Shown here: positions 47,459-59,327 of the stretch, piece by piece | Layout of the letters: each line of letters starts with the position of its first letter | How positions within the stretch are numbered: the stretch's first letter is position 1 | Assembly: GCF_019097595.1 (NCBI RefSeq) | Contig: NC_080718.1 | Span: 13,744,157-13,808,156, forward strand | From: Hemibagrus wyckioides | Taxonomy: Eukaryota > Chordata > Actinopteri > Siluriformes > Bagridae | Direction: 5' to 3' | Length of the DNA stretch: 64,000 nt | Translations under genes and position numbers: made by a program | The notes under the pieces: model-generated | Databases searched by the model: none | Told to the model about the DNA's origin: nothing | What the model saw: only the letters and a program-made list of their open reading frames with translations

Positions 47459-47614
47459 TAGAAATTGTATTGTTGTAGAATCATGCATTGTTGTAAATAT
47501 GTAAATATGTAAATATTACATTTTTAAGATTTAGATTTTAATATTAAGTTATACAAATGTAGTGTTGCGTTATAAAATATTAAAATAGTGTATAAAATAT
47601 TAATATCTGTAATA

Positions 47615-48174
47615 GGTCCGTGTACTTTATGGTATTTGAAGTTTCTTTTTATGAAACAGAAACAAAAAAACGAAAATGAAATTGTTTTTTAATTATGTGA
47701 TGAAAACGTCAGACACCTTTTTAAAATTAGACTTGATTTTCTTTCCTCATTTATACTTTAAATATAGAAAGTTTTATATCATAGAAACGGACAAACAGCT
47801 GCATTTTCTTTGTCTAAAACCGGCCGTATCTCTTCTTCTGTCATTTGTGGCAGCGTGCAGTGTTCTACCTCGGTGAAGTTAGTTATACAGACACTCAGAA
47901 GCGGTATTTTAGGGACCGCGGTAAAACACTGTACACTGCCACAAATGACAGAAGAAGAGATACGGCCGGTTTTAGACAAAGAAAATGCAGCTGTTCTTCC
48001 GTTTCTATGATATAGAACTTTCTTTATTTAAAGTATAAATGAGGAAAGAAAATCAAGTCTAATTTTAAAAAGGTGTCTGATGTTTTCATCACATAATTAA
48101 AAAACAATTTCATTTTCGTGTTTTTTGTTTCTGTTTATAAAAACAAACTTCAAATGCCAAAAAGTACACGGACC
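47615..48174. mobile_element. Foldback (long inverted-repeat) element, 560 bp, copy 1
   Basis: Arms of about 260 bp, beginning GGTCCGTGTACTTTATGG and ending with the complement AAAAAGTACACGGACC. Near the centre, GTCATTTGTGGCAGCGTGC pairs with GCCACAAATGAC. A possible ATA target duplication flanks it. Near-identical ORFs on opposite strands are a by-product of the symmetry. If transcribed it would fold into a very long hairpin. Confidence 0.85.
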
Positions 48175-48387
48175 ATAATAAGTGTACAGTTTGTCGTTGC
48201 TTGTAAATAGTTAATAAATTATTTTTTGGTTCAATTCACACGTGTCTCAAGTGTCTTTTTTTATAACATCATAAACATTTCTCATTTGTTTCTCATATAA
48301 TTACACAGTAAAAAGAGTAGAGTATTGCTGTATTACATATCAGTATTTTTCTAAAACAACAGCCATGTTACAGTGTGAAATGCTGTC

Positions 48388-48408
48388 AGAGAGAGAGAGA
48401 GAGAGAGA

Positions 48409-48439
<31 letters not shown>

Positions 48440-48502
48440 TGTATGTGTGTGTATGTGTGTGTATGTGTGTGTATGTGTGTGTATGTGTGTGTGTGTGTGT
48501 GT

Positions 48503-48535
<33 letters not shown>

Positions 48536-48536
48536 A
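48388..48536. repeat. (GA)n(GT)n / GTAT compound microsatellite, copy 1
   Basis: GA tract, then GTGTGTAT units and pure GT; longer GA and different GTAT number in copy 2. Confidence 0.96.
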
Positions 48537-48539
48537 GAG

Positions 48540-48690
48540 TGTAGAACAGTTCAGTCCCGGGTGTTGAGGAGCCTGATGGCTTGAGGAAAGAAACTGTTAC
48601 ACAGTCTGGTTGTGAGGGCCCGAATGCTCCGGTACCTCTTTCCAGATGGCAGGAGGGTGAAGAGTGTGTGTGAGGGGTGTGTGGGGTCAG
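48540..48690 (-). repeat. LINE-related interspersed fragment
   Basis: Contains CAGTCCCGGGTGTTGAGGAG, CTTGAGGAAAGAAACTGTTA and CGGTACCTCTTTCCAGATGG, which recur in fish LINE (L2/Rex-like) 3' regions on the complementary strand. Confidence 0.5.
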
Positions 48691-48932
48691 CCACAATGCT
48701 TTAGAGCAATTTAGAGTTACCAGCCTCAGAAATCACCAATTAACAGCACCTCAGATTAGAGCCGTTATGAAGGCTTTACAGAGCATCAGTAGCAGACATA
48801 TCTCAATATCAACTGTTCAAAGGACATTATTGTGTATTTCGGCCGCCTTCAGCATTGTTTTACAATGTAGAAAGAAATAAACATCAGGAAAGACCATGGA
48901 ATTAGATGTGTCCAAACTTTTGACTGGTAGAG

Positions 48933-48935
<3 letters not shown>
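48691..48935 (+). mobile_element. Tc1-like transposon, deletion derivative
   Basis: Has part of an N-terminal transposase coding region (GCCGTTATGAAGGCTTTACA; AGCATCAGTAGCAGACATAT) joined to the 3' end GTGTCCAAACTTTTGACTGG TAGAGTA, a familiar Tc1-like terminus in fish. Same in copy 2 (63480-63732). Confidence 0.6.

Positions 48936-49010
<75 letters not shown>
48936..49010. repeat. (TA)n microsatellite, copy 1
   Basis: About 75 bp of TA directly between two Tc1-like ends. Confidence 0.97.
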
Positions 49011-49013
<3 letters not shown>

Positions 49014-49199
49014 TATCTCACAAAAGTGAGATAACGTTGTGTTTTCTGACATTTTTATTGCTGTCCTGCTGAAAGGTATTTTAGTCACGTGGTGTGAAAG
49101 CGGCGCTGCGCAGACCGATAAGTGTATGACATTAAAGTATCGCGAGAGCTGTTCTAGCGCATATTCCAGCGCACACTCTCGCGGTATTTTGGCGCGAGC

Positions 49200-49230
<31 letters not shown>

Positions 49231-49370
49231 CGGAGAGAGATGTCAGTCAAATTCGTGTACAGTAAACGGCCACAGTGCTCTAATAAAACAGTCAACATTT
49301 ACTTAATTCCTCTACACTCCGGTGGCAAAATTCGGGAGAAAACACTCGGGGCTAGATTAAAAGGCTATGT
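49011..49370 (-). mobile_element. Inverted partial copy of the 40665-42322 element
   Basis: Starts with CAGTATCTCACAAAAGTGAG, a Tc1-like end. Sequence matching the reverse complement of 40720-41075 follows: CTGACATTTTTATTGCTGTC, CGCGGTATTTTGGCGCGAGC and GGGGCTAGATTAAAA. It includes a (GT)n(GC)n tract at about 49200-49228. The start of the same sequence is at 63803-64000. Confidence 0.7.
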
Positions 49371-50119
49371 CCATATGTAACTGGGTATTTTTAAAAACAG
49401 AGATTTTTCTTCTTTTTTTTTTAAATTCTGTCCACACGACCTACGTGTTAAAAATATCTTTGTCCACATGAAAATGCAAAACGCCCTGTTAAGTGTTGTC
49501 ACATGCCTAGCCAATCAGAAGCCTGGACAAAACTTTATTACCGGTTCCGGTAGTTTAACAACAAAGGAACGTCACGGGAAAGCGATGCCCTTGACATGTG
49601 AAAATTTTATTATAAAATGTAGAAGTCCAACCGGGTCTCATCCAAAACCGCCATCGCTGTGTGCGTTCCCAGATAGCAAATTGGATCTGGGCCGAGTCTG
49701 GCTGAGTTTCGGCTTTAAGTTTGGCCCAGATACCACATGGAATTATGGCCCAAAGCTGGCCCAAATGCGGTTTGCCAAAAGTCAACCAGACCAATACCAG
49801 AAACAGACCAAAACTCAGCCACAACTCCACAATGTCACCAGAAATCAGCCATAACTGACCCACAACAGTGCCAGAATCCACACGTGTCAGCCAGACAAGA
49901 GCAAAAATGCCACCACCTTTACCCCAGAACTCAGCCGCAAATTATCCAGAAGGTCCACAAAACAGCCAGAACTGAACCAATATTATGGCAGAATCCTCAA
50001 AACTGAACCAGAAATTGTAAATTGTAATTGTATAATAAAAGAATGAAACTACACAAATTCAAAGCAGAATGTTTTATTGATGTAGAAAGGGGAAACAAAT
50101 CTCAACAAGAAATATAAAC
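49371..50119. other. Spacer between the two blocks, repeat-like
   Basis: No gene. 49371-49480 resembles a small hAT-type element (CCACACGACCTACGTG). 49660-50000 is a CCAGA/GGCCCA-rich low-complexity repeat (GGCCCAGATACCAC; GGCCCAAAGCTGGCCC). Ends in TTTTATTGATGTAGAAAGGG near the second block. Confidence 0.5.
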
Positions 50120-50483
50120 AGTTTACAGGTCCTATCCTCTCAAGGACTGTGTATGGGCTCTGTCACTTAGCCAGGAATTTCCAAGCCGTGTTGGTGACTA
50201 GGAGCATCACTTGGTCCCCAGGCTGTAACTCCTGAGGCTGAGCGGAGCGAATATACAACCGTTGTTGTTCACGCTAGGCTGCCTCCAGGTGTTCCTTGAC
50301 AATAGGCCCCACTCAGTCGATTTGGGCCTGCATAGTCTGGATGTAATGCAGAGTGGAAGGAAGAGTGCTGCCCTTCTCAAACTTTACTGGCCACATCCAG
50401 CAGTCCTCAAGGTTGCTGTCCAATGAGGGGCTCACAGACTCCTTCTCAGGCAGCCTGTCGAGATACAGATGATGAGCGGGTTA
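50120..50483 (-). pseudogene. Gypsy-like pol fragment, decayed (copy 2)
   Basis: Same as 36497-36860 with a few substitutions, including the same in-frame stops, so decay preceded duplication. Confidence 0.5.
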
Positions 50484-50740
50484 GTAGGCATCAGAGCCAT
50501 CAGTCCTGTCACCTGTACACACACACACACATACACATACACACATACACACAGAGACTAGCTCATGAAAAATAATTTATGTCATTTATCCGTAATAAAA
50601 ATGCTAGAATATACAAGTACATGTGAAAATGCAAAAACATGTAAAATTGTATTTTTGGTATTCTTGGTGAGTTTAAATGACAATAATGAAAGATCTGTTT
50701 TCCTAAATATAAATCTTTTGTGATCAGTGCAGATAAAGTT

Positions 50741-51820
50741 TCAGTAGTTCAGTAGGAAGTGAGACCTGATCTGTTTCGTTAGGATTGGCTCCACTCTCTC
50801 GATGCAGATGTTCTCATACTCTCTGGCATCCTTGAAGGTGAGCAGTAAAGCCGGCTTCCCCGCCTTGGACACCTTGTTGACGTCTGCCTTGCTGTTGAGC
50901 GCCATCTGCAGGCGGCGTGTGAACCTCTGCGGCCCACGGGCTGGTCTTTTCTCCATGATGTCAGCAGGAAAGGTGGAGATGGGCAGAGGAACCATAAACT
51001 TCACTTTTTTCCTACTCCCTTTCCTGCTCATTCCACCTTTCCCACCTATCTTCTTCTTCTTCCACTTGATCCCATAGGACGGCAACACAAACTCTTCATC
51101 AAGATACTCCTGTCCTGTGAAGAAGGGATGTTTATCATGCCATCATGCTTCTTGTTGTGGTCCACAATGATCTTCTGCAGATGTTCCTGGTCCACAGGAG
51201 CATGATGTTCCTGCAGGACATATGCAAACTTTTCCATTGAGACTTTCTCCACAGGAGTGTCGCTCTCCTCGGCGAGCTGGAAGGCCTGACTGCCCAGAGC
51301 TGGTTGGGATTAATCACGCCGGGTTTGGAGAACTGTGTAAACGCTTGCTCTGCCTTCTGCAACTCCAACATCGCCACCTTGTAGTGGTGTATTTTGGGAA
51401 CCAAACCACCCTTGTTTATCAGCTTCGGGCTGCATCCTGGAGGTGAAGAAAATGATCTTATTAATCACAGGAAAGAAAGAAAGAGACAGAGAGAAAGAAG
51501 ATCTGATGCTCTCTAACACACCTCTCTGTGCCAGAAACTGGCAGCACTCAGTGTGACCTCCAGCTGCAGACGCGTGCAGAGCCGATTTTCTCTTAAGATT
51601 CACCAAACTCCAATCTGCCTGGTACGCCGACAACACCCACAACACCTGAACATCACATACAGGGGGAAGTGCTAAGTCAGTGGGTAAGACAAGAACAAAT
51701 CAGGTGTCTATACAGAGAGATATGAACGCGAATCCCAGCACAGAGTTTTATAACTGTACAGTAGAGATGATTATAGATTATAGATTACCTGCAAGAATCC
51801 TCCAGCTGTCCGTCCTCTCA
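50741..51820 (-). pseudogene. ankef1: ankef1-like, 3' part, broken (copy 2)
   Basis: Same exons as 37118-38455. It lacks the copy-1 TGA (reads AEQAFTQFSKP). It carries its own lesions: a 43-bp deletion removes codons after QLWAVR (near 51285), an indel occurs near 51125 (GAAGAAGGGATGTTTATC), and about 115 bp is lost from the upstream ankyrin exon near 51812. The tail (50741-51088) is nearly identical to copy 1. Independent lesions in the two copies indicate loss of function after, or unrelated to, the duplication. Confidence 0.7.
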
Positions 51821-51889
51821 CCTGTACACACACACACCGAGACTAGCTCATAACAAATAATTAATTTCATTTATCCTTAATAAAAATGC

Positions 51890-53250
51890 TAGAATATAAT
51901 GACTTCTGTTTGGACTCCAGCTAAGATGGCAGCTTAATCCTGATCCTGCCAAACCACTTTCTTTCTTTTTGTTTGAAAGCTCAACCAACTGGGATTTTTT
52001 TTTACAATTATATTTATCCACATTAGTAATGGAGTCGACAGAGAAGAGAACAGCGGATGTTATGTCTCCTTCTACTCCATCTCCACATTCCAAACTTGCA
52101 AAGAAGAAAGTCAAGAAACAGCTATTTGACGAACCGACTCTGCTAACTCCTGTGACAGATGCTAGCGAACCACTTGCGGAAAGTTTGGACTTAGCAGCGC
52201 TAATATATGACATGAGGGGAACACTATGTGAACTTTCTGTGGATGTAAAGGCAATACGGGAAGATATGGACTCTTTTCAATAGAAACTTAGTAACCTTGA
52301 GGTGGAAGTTTCTATGGTGAGCAATTCCCTTACTTTATTGCACAAGCACACCGATATTATCCAAACCGCTGAATGCGAGGACAGGCTACAGATTAGAGAA
52401 ACTACCTCACTGACCTCTAAATTACAAACCCGCGTTTCTGAGCTAGAAGACCGGTCTCTGAACAATCTTCGCATTGCTAATCTTCCAGAAAACGCAGAAG
52501 GGGGTGATGCCACTGATTTTCTCCCGATCTGGTTTCCATCTTTGGCTGAATGAGGAGTTATTGATATAGAAAAGGCTCGTCGTGTTTCCAACAGTCAAGA
52601 GGTTTCCTCAAACAAGCCCAGGATCCTTATCTTTAATCTTCTGAAGTACAACGATTGCCAGGCCAATATGAAGGCATACAGGCAGCCAGTTACCAAGATA
52701 CAACATGGCCAGTCTCACCTTCTTTTCTTTGCCGATTATTCTAACACTACTGCCCAGCGGCGCAAAGCGTTCTCATCTTGCATTGCTTCTCTAAGGCAGA
52801 AAGGGATTCAGCATTTTCTCCTCTATCCTGCTAACCTGAAGGTAACATTTAACTCTGAAACCCGCATCTTCTCTTCTCCCGAAGAGGCTCAGCGTTTCAG
52901 TGATGACATTTTACAGGACAGTTGCAACGTTCATAATATGTAATAACTCCTGATATATTATAACCTATGTGTTGGTTAATGTGGATTAATCTCTTAGAAT
53001 AACTTCCAACTTTTTTCACTTTTGTTTGGGATTTTTTTTTTACTGATATTGATCTTTGTGGTTTATTATAACCTTCACCCCCCCCCCCCCATTTGTAGGG
53101 GGAGGATTCCATATTGGTTATCATTCGTCAAGGTTGGTTCATCATTTGACAATTCAGGTATGATTGTGGTTTTGTAGGTCCGTCGTGGTTTGACTCCCAG
53201 GAATGCGACAGTCTTTCTTTTTTGACTAGTCCATGCAGGTTAGTTAGTTT
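51890..53250 (+). mobile_element. L1-like non-LTR retrotransposon fragment (copy 2)
   Basis: Contains 5' sequence, ORF1 (52029-52943) and downstream sequence with a C run (about 53082-53093). No ORF2 reverse transcriptase was found. It ends where a hAT element begins (about 53251). Confidence 0.65.
52029..52943 (+). pseudogene. L1-like ORF1 protein, two nonsense codons
   Basis: One frame from ATG (52029) to TAA (52941-52943), 304 positions. It is interrupted only by TAG at 52281-52283 and TGA at 52551-52553. Order: basic N-terminus (KLAKKKVKKQLFDEP); a coiled-coil (about residues 80-150); an RRM-like region with LNNLRIANLPENAEGGDATD; and a C-terminal domain with FFADYSNTTAQRRKAFSSC and FSSPEEAQRFSDDI. 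This is the Transposase_22 layout, an RNA chaperone of L1 ribonucleoprotein. The TAG is shared with copy 1, so it predates the duplication. Confidence 0.78.
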
Positions 53251-54409
53251 TAGGGCTACACGATAACAGCATAAATGATAATCACGATTATTTTGCTCAA
53301 AATTTTAATCATGATTAATAATCACGATTATTCTTTTAGTTAAGAACTTTTATTCACTTCAGTATTTTTATTGCACTTTACAGCCACACTGTATATAAAA
53401 AATACAACCAGAAGATGAATACTAAAAGTTACTGTATTGAGGCTTCTGACAATGTTTTTTTTTAACTCTGGTAAAAATAAAATTGTGCCTCTTTTACATG
53501 TCAAATGGCGATAAAATTAAATTAGAATAAAACTGGAATAAAAATAAAACATTTTTAGAATAAAACCGTTTTTGCTGGCCTATGATATGCCTTTATACTT
53601 ACAACCACCAAGAACATCCTAACAACTGTACTTAAACTTTATAGTTTCATGTATTTGCTTAGCCAGGCACTATCCACCTTTTTCAATGTAGTTAAGTACA
53701 TTCAACAGCTAATAAAACCCCAGCTGTAACCTTGTGTATACTGAGGCTTCTGACAATGTAAATTAAAACTAATAAAAAATAAAACTGTGCCTCTCTTATG
53801 TGTCAAATGGTAATAACAAAATCAAATATGAAATATGCCTACAACAAGTACGTATTTATGCATACATGTTAGAGATTTTGGGCTAAAAACACAAGCCTGT
53901 CAATTTGATCTGGCTTTAGGGAAGACTACAAGCATGTAACTACATTTCCGCCTGTACTAAAAGCCCTCTCTGAAGGAGAGCTTGTGGCTGGTATGCACAA
54001 GTATTTCTTTGCCACTTTTGAAAGCCTTGGGTAGACCTTTTCATGTTTTTTCCACCATTTTAGTGGGTCCCCCGCACTGTCCAGGTTGCATGACTGTAAG
54101 TAAGACTACAGCTCACAGGCTACACTGGGTTTGTGGTTGCTAGATGGCAAGTCTTGTTCAGTAGTTTTAAAGTAGCTTCCTCAAGTCATCTTTTTCTTTG
54201 GAGCGCATCCAGCTTCAGCATTCTCCTCAGTGTTTTCTTGTGGTGGTGCTGGGAGTGTCACCTAAACACATAAAAAGACAATTACAACTAATTTTAAGCA
54301 GCATTAAATTACTAGATAAATCTCAGTGCATCTCTTTTTTTTATTACCATCATTGCCACAGTCTGCATCTCAGCTTTCAGTCTGGCTTGTATTGATGCTT
54401 TGTTGTCTT

Positions 54410-56477
54410 CAGCGGTGTAGCTGAATCTTATCGCTCATCTTAAAACGTGGATCCACAGTAGATGCCATGTCCAACAGAGCCTGGATATGTGGGTCGCTGT
54501 ATTTTTCATTTAGCTACTCCAGGATTTTAGACTTTATTGCTCTTGACAGGTCAGTATCATCATCCGTAACTTTCAAGATTGACGAGTTGAAAAGATGAAG
54601 AGCTGGCTTTACAAACGACACGCTGACGTACGTCTCGCCAGACAGTGCATCTGTAAACTTAACTAGAGGTTGCAGGGATTTGTTGATTGCCTCTAGCACA
54701 TCCGTGTCCTGCCATGTTGGGATGAGATGCCGAGACTTCTTGTCAGAAGACAGGACATGTGCAATGGCCTTTTGCTGCTCGATGACTCTCTCTATCATGG
54801 CTTGACGTGATCCCCACCTCGTTGGACACTCTGTTTTCAGTGAGTGTTCTGGGAGCTTCAGCTCCTTTTGTGCTGCAATAAACTCCCTCTTACGCTGCCA
54901 GCTGTAGGAGAAGGTGCTCACCAACTTTTTGCAGACGCCCACAGCCCGGTCAATTCTTGGATCCTTCATGGCATTCTCTAGAGAAAAAACAAAAACACAT
55001 CAGAAAAACATTATCAAGTCACAGCATAAGAAGACTTTGTTTATTGTGAAACTTTTAATCAGAAATAAATCTTTGGATTTTTGATAATTATGTACAGCTA
55101 CATTAGACTAATATCAACTATTAATTATTACTATTAGTAAAACTATTAGTAAACACTGACTTATTCTAAATTCCACTGGGTGCACATACATTCAGATGTA
55201 ATAGCATTTGACCAGTCAAATCCTACGTGTTATTTTTGGCTTTTAAATATCTGTAATTTGATGATGGTTGTATGACTCCAGTTGTCACTGTAATATCAGA
55301 AAAATACTAAAGGCATTTAAAAAAATACAAAAATACAACTGTTCATGGTTAGTTCATGTTGGCTCAGCTCTATCAAATAAAATTTACTAATCTAATACAT
55401 TATTAAAATAGAAAATAGTATTTGTTGATGTTGAAATTAATGGTAACTAAGATAAATAATAATAAATGCTTTAGAAGTACTTTTCATTGTTAACTAATGT
55501 AGTTAACTAATGTTAACAAATAAAACCTTATTGTAAAGTCTTACCAGTTTCACATTATAAGGAAAAAAACGTTAACACACCTTACCGATGGCTAAATGCA
55601 GTCTATGACCAAAGCAGTGTAGCCTCGTCCAGTTATTCATAGATGCTGCCCTAATCATATTAGCTGCTGTCAGGAACAGCTGGACAGTTCCCTGCCAGGC
55701 CCAGAGAGGGCGCTGACAGGTGAACCTTGGAAGCCTGCTTCTTTGTGTGTCTTTTGTTACGCCCTTCCTATTGTTCCTATCCTGATTGTGTCACCTGTAT
55801 CCCATTAGCCCTAATGTCTACCCCTATAAATAGGGATCCTTGTGTTTGTGTCCTTGTCTATGATTGTTATCTTTACCGTGGTTTCTGTTGGGGTTTTGTT
55901 TGCTAGGTTCCATGTCCAAGCTAAGGTCTAGGTCTAGGTCTTGGTTTGGTTTGGTTTGGTTAGTTTAGTTTAGTTTAGTTAACCATGCCATGTCTAGTGT
56001 TATGTTTGTTTCCCTATGGTGCGTCTTAAATGTAATAAAAGCAGTGCTTCGCTGAATCCTGCGCATGGGTCTCATTACACCGTGTGCTGGCGTGCGCACA
56101 CACACCACGGGCGTCTGGGGTCGAGCCCCGCATAGGGCAGGGGTCCCAGACGAGTCTTTCCTCCAGCAAACCCCATGCAGAGATCGCTTCTTTTAGGCCC
56201 GCTGCAATAGACTCCACTGTATGGTCTTGTGGGAAAACGAAGTTTGCAAAAGCTTGCTTTTCATCTCAGACTCGCTGTCAATGAAATGACCAGTCAAGCT
56301 CAAATACAGTTCTGTACTTCTACTTGACCATAAGTCGGTTGTTGCAGCAAAATATTCAATGCTGCGAATTTCTCTTTCTATTTCCAGTCTGCATTTCGCA
56401 TACAGCGAGGGCAGCGCAACTTTAGAAAAATAGTTGCGTGAGGGAATGTTGTATCTTTTGTCAAGTGTGGCAATCAT
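54410..56477 (-). pseudogene. hAT Ac-like transposase (ZBED1-type), broken
   Basis: Minus-strand pieces in order. 56477-about 56150 contains MIATLDKRYNIPSRNYFSKV, AATTDLWSSRSTELYLSLTG and VESIAAGLKEAISAWGLLEE. About 55667-55586 contains NNWTRLHCFGHRLHLAIG and ends in a donor G|GTAAG. An acceptor at 54980 joins AIG to ENAMKDP, and the frame continues through TRWGSRQAMIERV to 54514. After a stop, the sequence continues with YSDPHIQALLDMASTVDPRFK-type residues to about 54410. The RNase H-like fold residues WSS and RW and the conserved intron are those of hAT transposases related to ZBED genes. The BED finger is missing and an insertion splits the gene. Confidence 0.75.
55668..56150 (+). mobile_element. 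LTR-like insertion in the hAT transposase
   Basis: Interrupts transposase codons. It starts TGTCAGGAACAGCTGGACAG and has TATAAATA (55825-55832) and AATAAA (56034-56039) with GCGCATGGGTCTCATTACA downstream. This is the layout of a solo LTR with promoter and poly(A) signal. The right end is uncertain (56079 if it ends TTACA; up to 56150 if the following GGGTCGAGCCCC segment belongs) and no clean target duplication was found. It contains a TTTAG/GGTTT tandem at about 55944-55980. Confidence 0.5.
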
Positions 56478-56554
56478 TTTTTTTAAACCCCTCGCTGCTC
56501 ACTGTGCTTATTGGACACATATGTTTATAAAGTATTTATTTAACTTATTCTAGC

Positions 56555-56705
56555 TCTTTTCTAAAATTGTGTACATTTGTACAGACATCACATACCTGTG
56601 TACATGTTTGCACCTGACACCAAGACAAATTCCTAGTACTGTAAAGTGCTCTTTGCTGATGCTTTGCTGTACCTGGCAATAAAACTTTTTCTGATTCTGA
56701 TGAAA
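56555..56705 (+). repeat. LINE 3' end (L2/Rex-like), copy 2
   Basis: GACACCAAGACAAATTCCTA, CTGGCAATAAAACTTTTTCT, then GATTCTGATG tail. Corresponds to the end of 41655-41945 in copy 1. Confidence 0.65.
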
Positions 56706-57078
56706 TAATAGGTGCATGTAGGATATAGATTATTGTAAAATAATAGTAATAATAAAGGATCTCCACGGCACAGCTACACACACAAGCTGTAAAAGAGATA
56801 ATATTGCATGGCACACCTGTGTGAGAGAGAAAAGGTAATGAAATTAATGAAACCCTTTTTAGTAGCAAGACTCTGAAATGATGGGAGGAGTCAGAAAAAT
56901 GATTGAATGAAATTTTCTAAAGTTGCATACTGTTTGTGTTCATTTGTGTTTATTATTAAACAATATTACATAAAATGCTTTTACAAAACGTGTTATTCTT
57001 GCTTACCCCCTCTCCCTAAGTAGCCCCTGATGTTTCAGGCTCAACCCCTGATGTATTCAAATCCTAGATACGCCCCTG
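56706..57078. mobile_element. Right end of the CAGGGGCGT transposon, copy 2
   Basis: Matches 41945-42322, ending CCTAGATACGCCCCTG. The left end is absent in this copy. Confidence 0.7.
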
Positions 57079-57461
57079 GTCACTATCCAGCATCATTTGA
57101 AGGTGGGACTTCCTTTTCTGCCACATGGTCGCAGGAGCACATGGTGTGAGATGAAGGTAAGATTATTTACTTTGGTAATCTAATTTAAAATGACATTAAC
57201 TGTAAATTAAAAATATATGTGCATGCATGAAGGCATAAAGAAGATTTTCATCATGGTTTAATGTTTTTTTTGGTACTTTGCATGTTTAGAAAATAAGTTT
57301 TTCTTTTTGTTGCCTCAAGGCAACATTGTGTGATAAGGGGTAATGTTTAAGGAAGTTTTTGCTGTTTTGATGTCATCACAAGTATTTATGCAGAATTAAA
57401 AATATTTATTTTCTTTTTTGGATTTAATTTTTTCTTCTTTTAAGACATTGTGCCAGAAAAA

Positions 57462-57980
57462 TGGACATCAGGTTGTTTGATGGAAAGCAAGAGCAGAATT
57501 GGAATGTTAGGCAAATCATATCTGACAGTAAGGACAGTGATGAGGAGTGGAATGGAGAAAAAAGGTTTATGCAGAAGAGGAAAAATAATTTTCATTTAGG
57601 GTTTGGATTGTTGAGCTCATTTGTACACAACCAAGTCTAATGAGTCGATTTATTTCCTGTAGTAGAATGGTTGTGATAGGTTTATGCAGCAGACAGCATA
57701 AAAAATAGTAGTCAAATGTCACACTGTTTTATTCTTGCTGTGCTTTCATTGGAAACTAACATTTTGTATATTTTTATAGATAGTCAAGATAGATGGAGGA
57801 TGATGAAGGTGAAATTCTGTCTGAAGATGATGTTCTCTCAATGGAAAACATGTCTCACCACTGCCTCCAGTTCACCCTGAATGGTTACAGATCCCTCCAT
57901 CAGCTGGTGAAATTCTGTTTCAAACTACTTCTCTGTGATGACCTCTATGATCTTATTGTTCATATTTTGGTGTGATTTAT
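57462..57980 (+). other. Unrecognised acidic open frames, copy 2
   Basis: Counterpart of 42690-43230. Reads MDIRLFDGKQEQNWNVRQI, later MEDDEGEILSEDDVLSMENM and HHCLQFTLNGYRSLHQLVKF. It continues FCFKLLLCDDLYDLIVHILV because copy 1's stop (TGA near 43172) is TGT here. Confidence 0.3.
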
Positions 57981-58091
57981 ACACATGGGTTTATGCATTC
58001 TGACTTTTGGAGGCTTTATTACGTCAATTTTATGATGAAAAATTAAAAGACTTTAAAGGTCATCTGTCTTGTTCTGATCATGTTAAATACA

Positions 58092-58195
58092 CCACATTGC
58101 CAAAAGTTTTGGGACGTCTGCCTTTACATGGACATGAATTTTAATGACATCCCATTCTTAATCCGTAGATTATAATATGGATTTGGCCATATTCC
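58092..58195. repeat. Tc1-like terminal fragment, copy 2
   Basis: As at 43338-43450, with a short deletion of GGATTC. Confidence 0.5.
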
Positions 58196-58719
58196 ATGAA
58201 TATGGAACCCTTTAATGCATCAGTTGCATTTCTGTGTTTAAAATGTGAGTGAAAGCAGGAAAATCACCAAACTGGATGCTGGCCTTTCAGGACTGGAGTT
58301 TGTACCTACGGATTAGTTCATAACCAGTGTCCATCTGCTGTGTGACAGACATACGAACATGTGTTGTAAATGTGGGGTTGGTTGTCTGTATTGAACCAGG
58401 GCAAGAAGACACCGAATAAGGAGTGAGAGTGTGAGAGAGAGTGTGTGCATGAGAGAGTGACGCAGAGAGCAGTATGTCATCCTTTGCTTATATCTGCATG
58501 TAGACATACAGAAGGGTCTGATTGGTCCTTTCCTTCCCTCCCCTCTGACAGCTGGGTCTGAGTTCAGCGTAGCTTTGAGTTGTTTCATTCTCTTCATTCG
58601 TAGTAAGTCATTTTGCATAAAAGCAACCAGCAAATCCACTAGTGAATGCTGCTAGAAAACTGACAGTGATCCGAAACACACCAGCAAGTCCAGCTCTGAA
58701 TGGCTAAAAAAAAAAATTA

Positions 58720-59245
<526 letters not shown>

Positions 59246-59327
59246 TTATATAGAATAATATTGAATAAGAAATAAAGCTCAGATATTCAGAGATAGACGG
59301 CCATGTTTTTTTTAGAGTGAGGGGAAT

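Larger units (their letters stand above)
36497..49380 (+). repeat. Large duplicated block, copy 1
   Basis: Aligns in direct orientation with 50120-64000. The left joint in both copies is AGTTTACAGGTCC. Colinear markers include the ankef1-like exons, L1-like ORF1, the acidic ORF region, the proline-rich gene, the GGTAAGTAT array, the foldback element and the microsatellites. Copy-specific changes are the piggyBac-like insertion at 38521-40095 and the join at 40665. Confidence 0.93.
53251..56540 (-). mobile_element. hAT (Ac/ZBED-like) transposon, decayed and interrupted
   Basis: Left end TAGGGCTACACGATAACAGC followed by ATCACGATTATT repeats resembles fish hAT ends (CAGGGCTGCACGAT). The transposase lies on the minus strand. 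The right end is lost at a LINE 3' fragment (56560). An LTR-like sequence is inserted at about 55668. Confidence 0.7.

Noticed and set aside
47779..48010. Pair of near-identical 66-codon ORFs on opposite strands
   Set aside because: They are the two arms of the foldback element, not a gene family.
48340..48696. 118-codon minus-strand ORF rich in His-Thr repeats (also 63135-63491)
   Set aside because: Translation of a GT/GA microsatellite and flanking LINE fragment.
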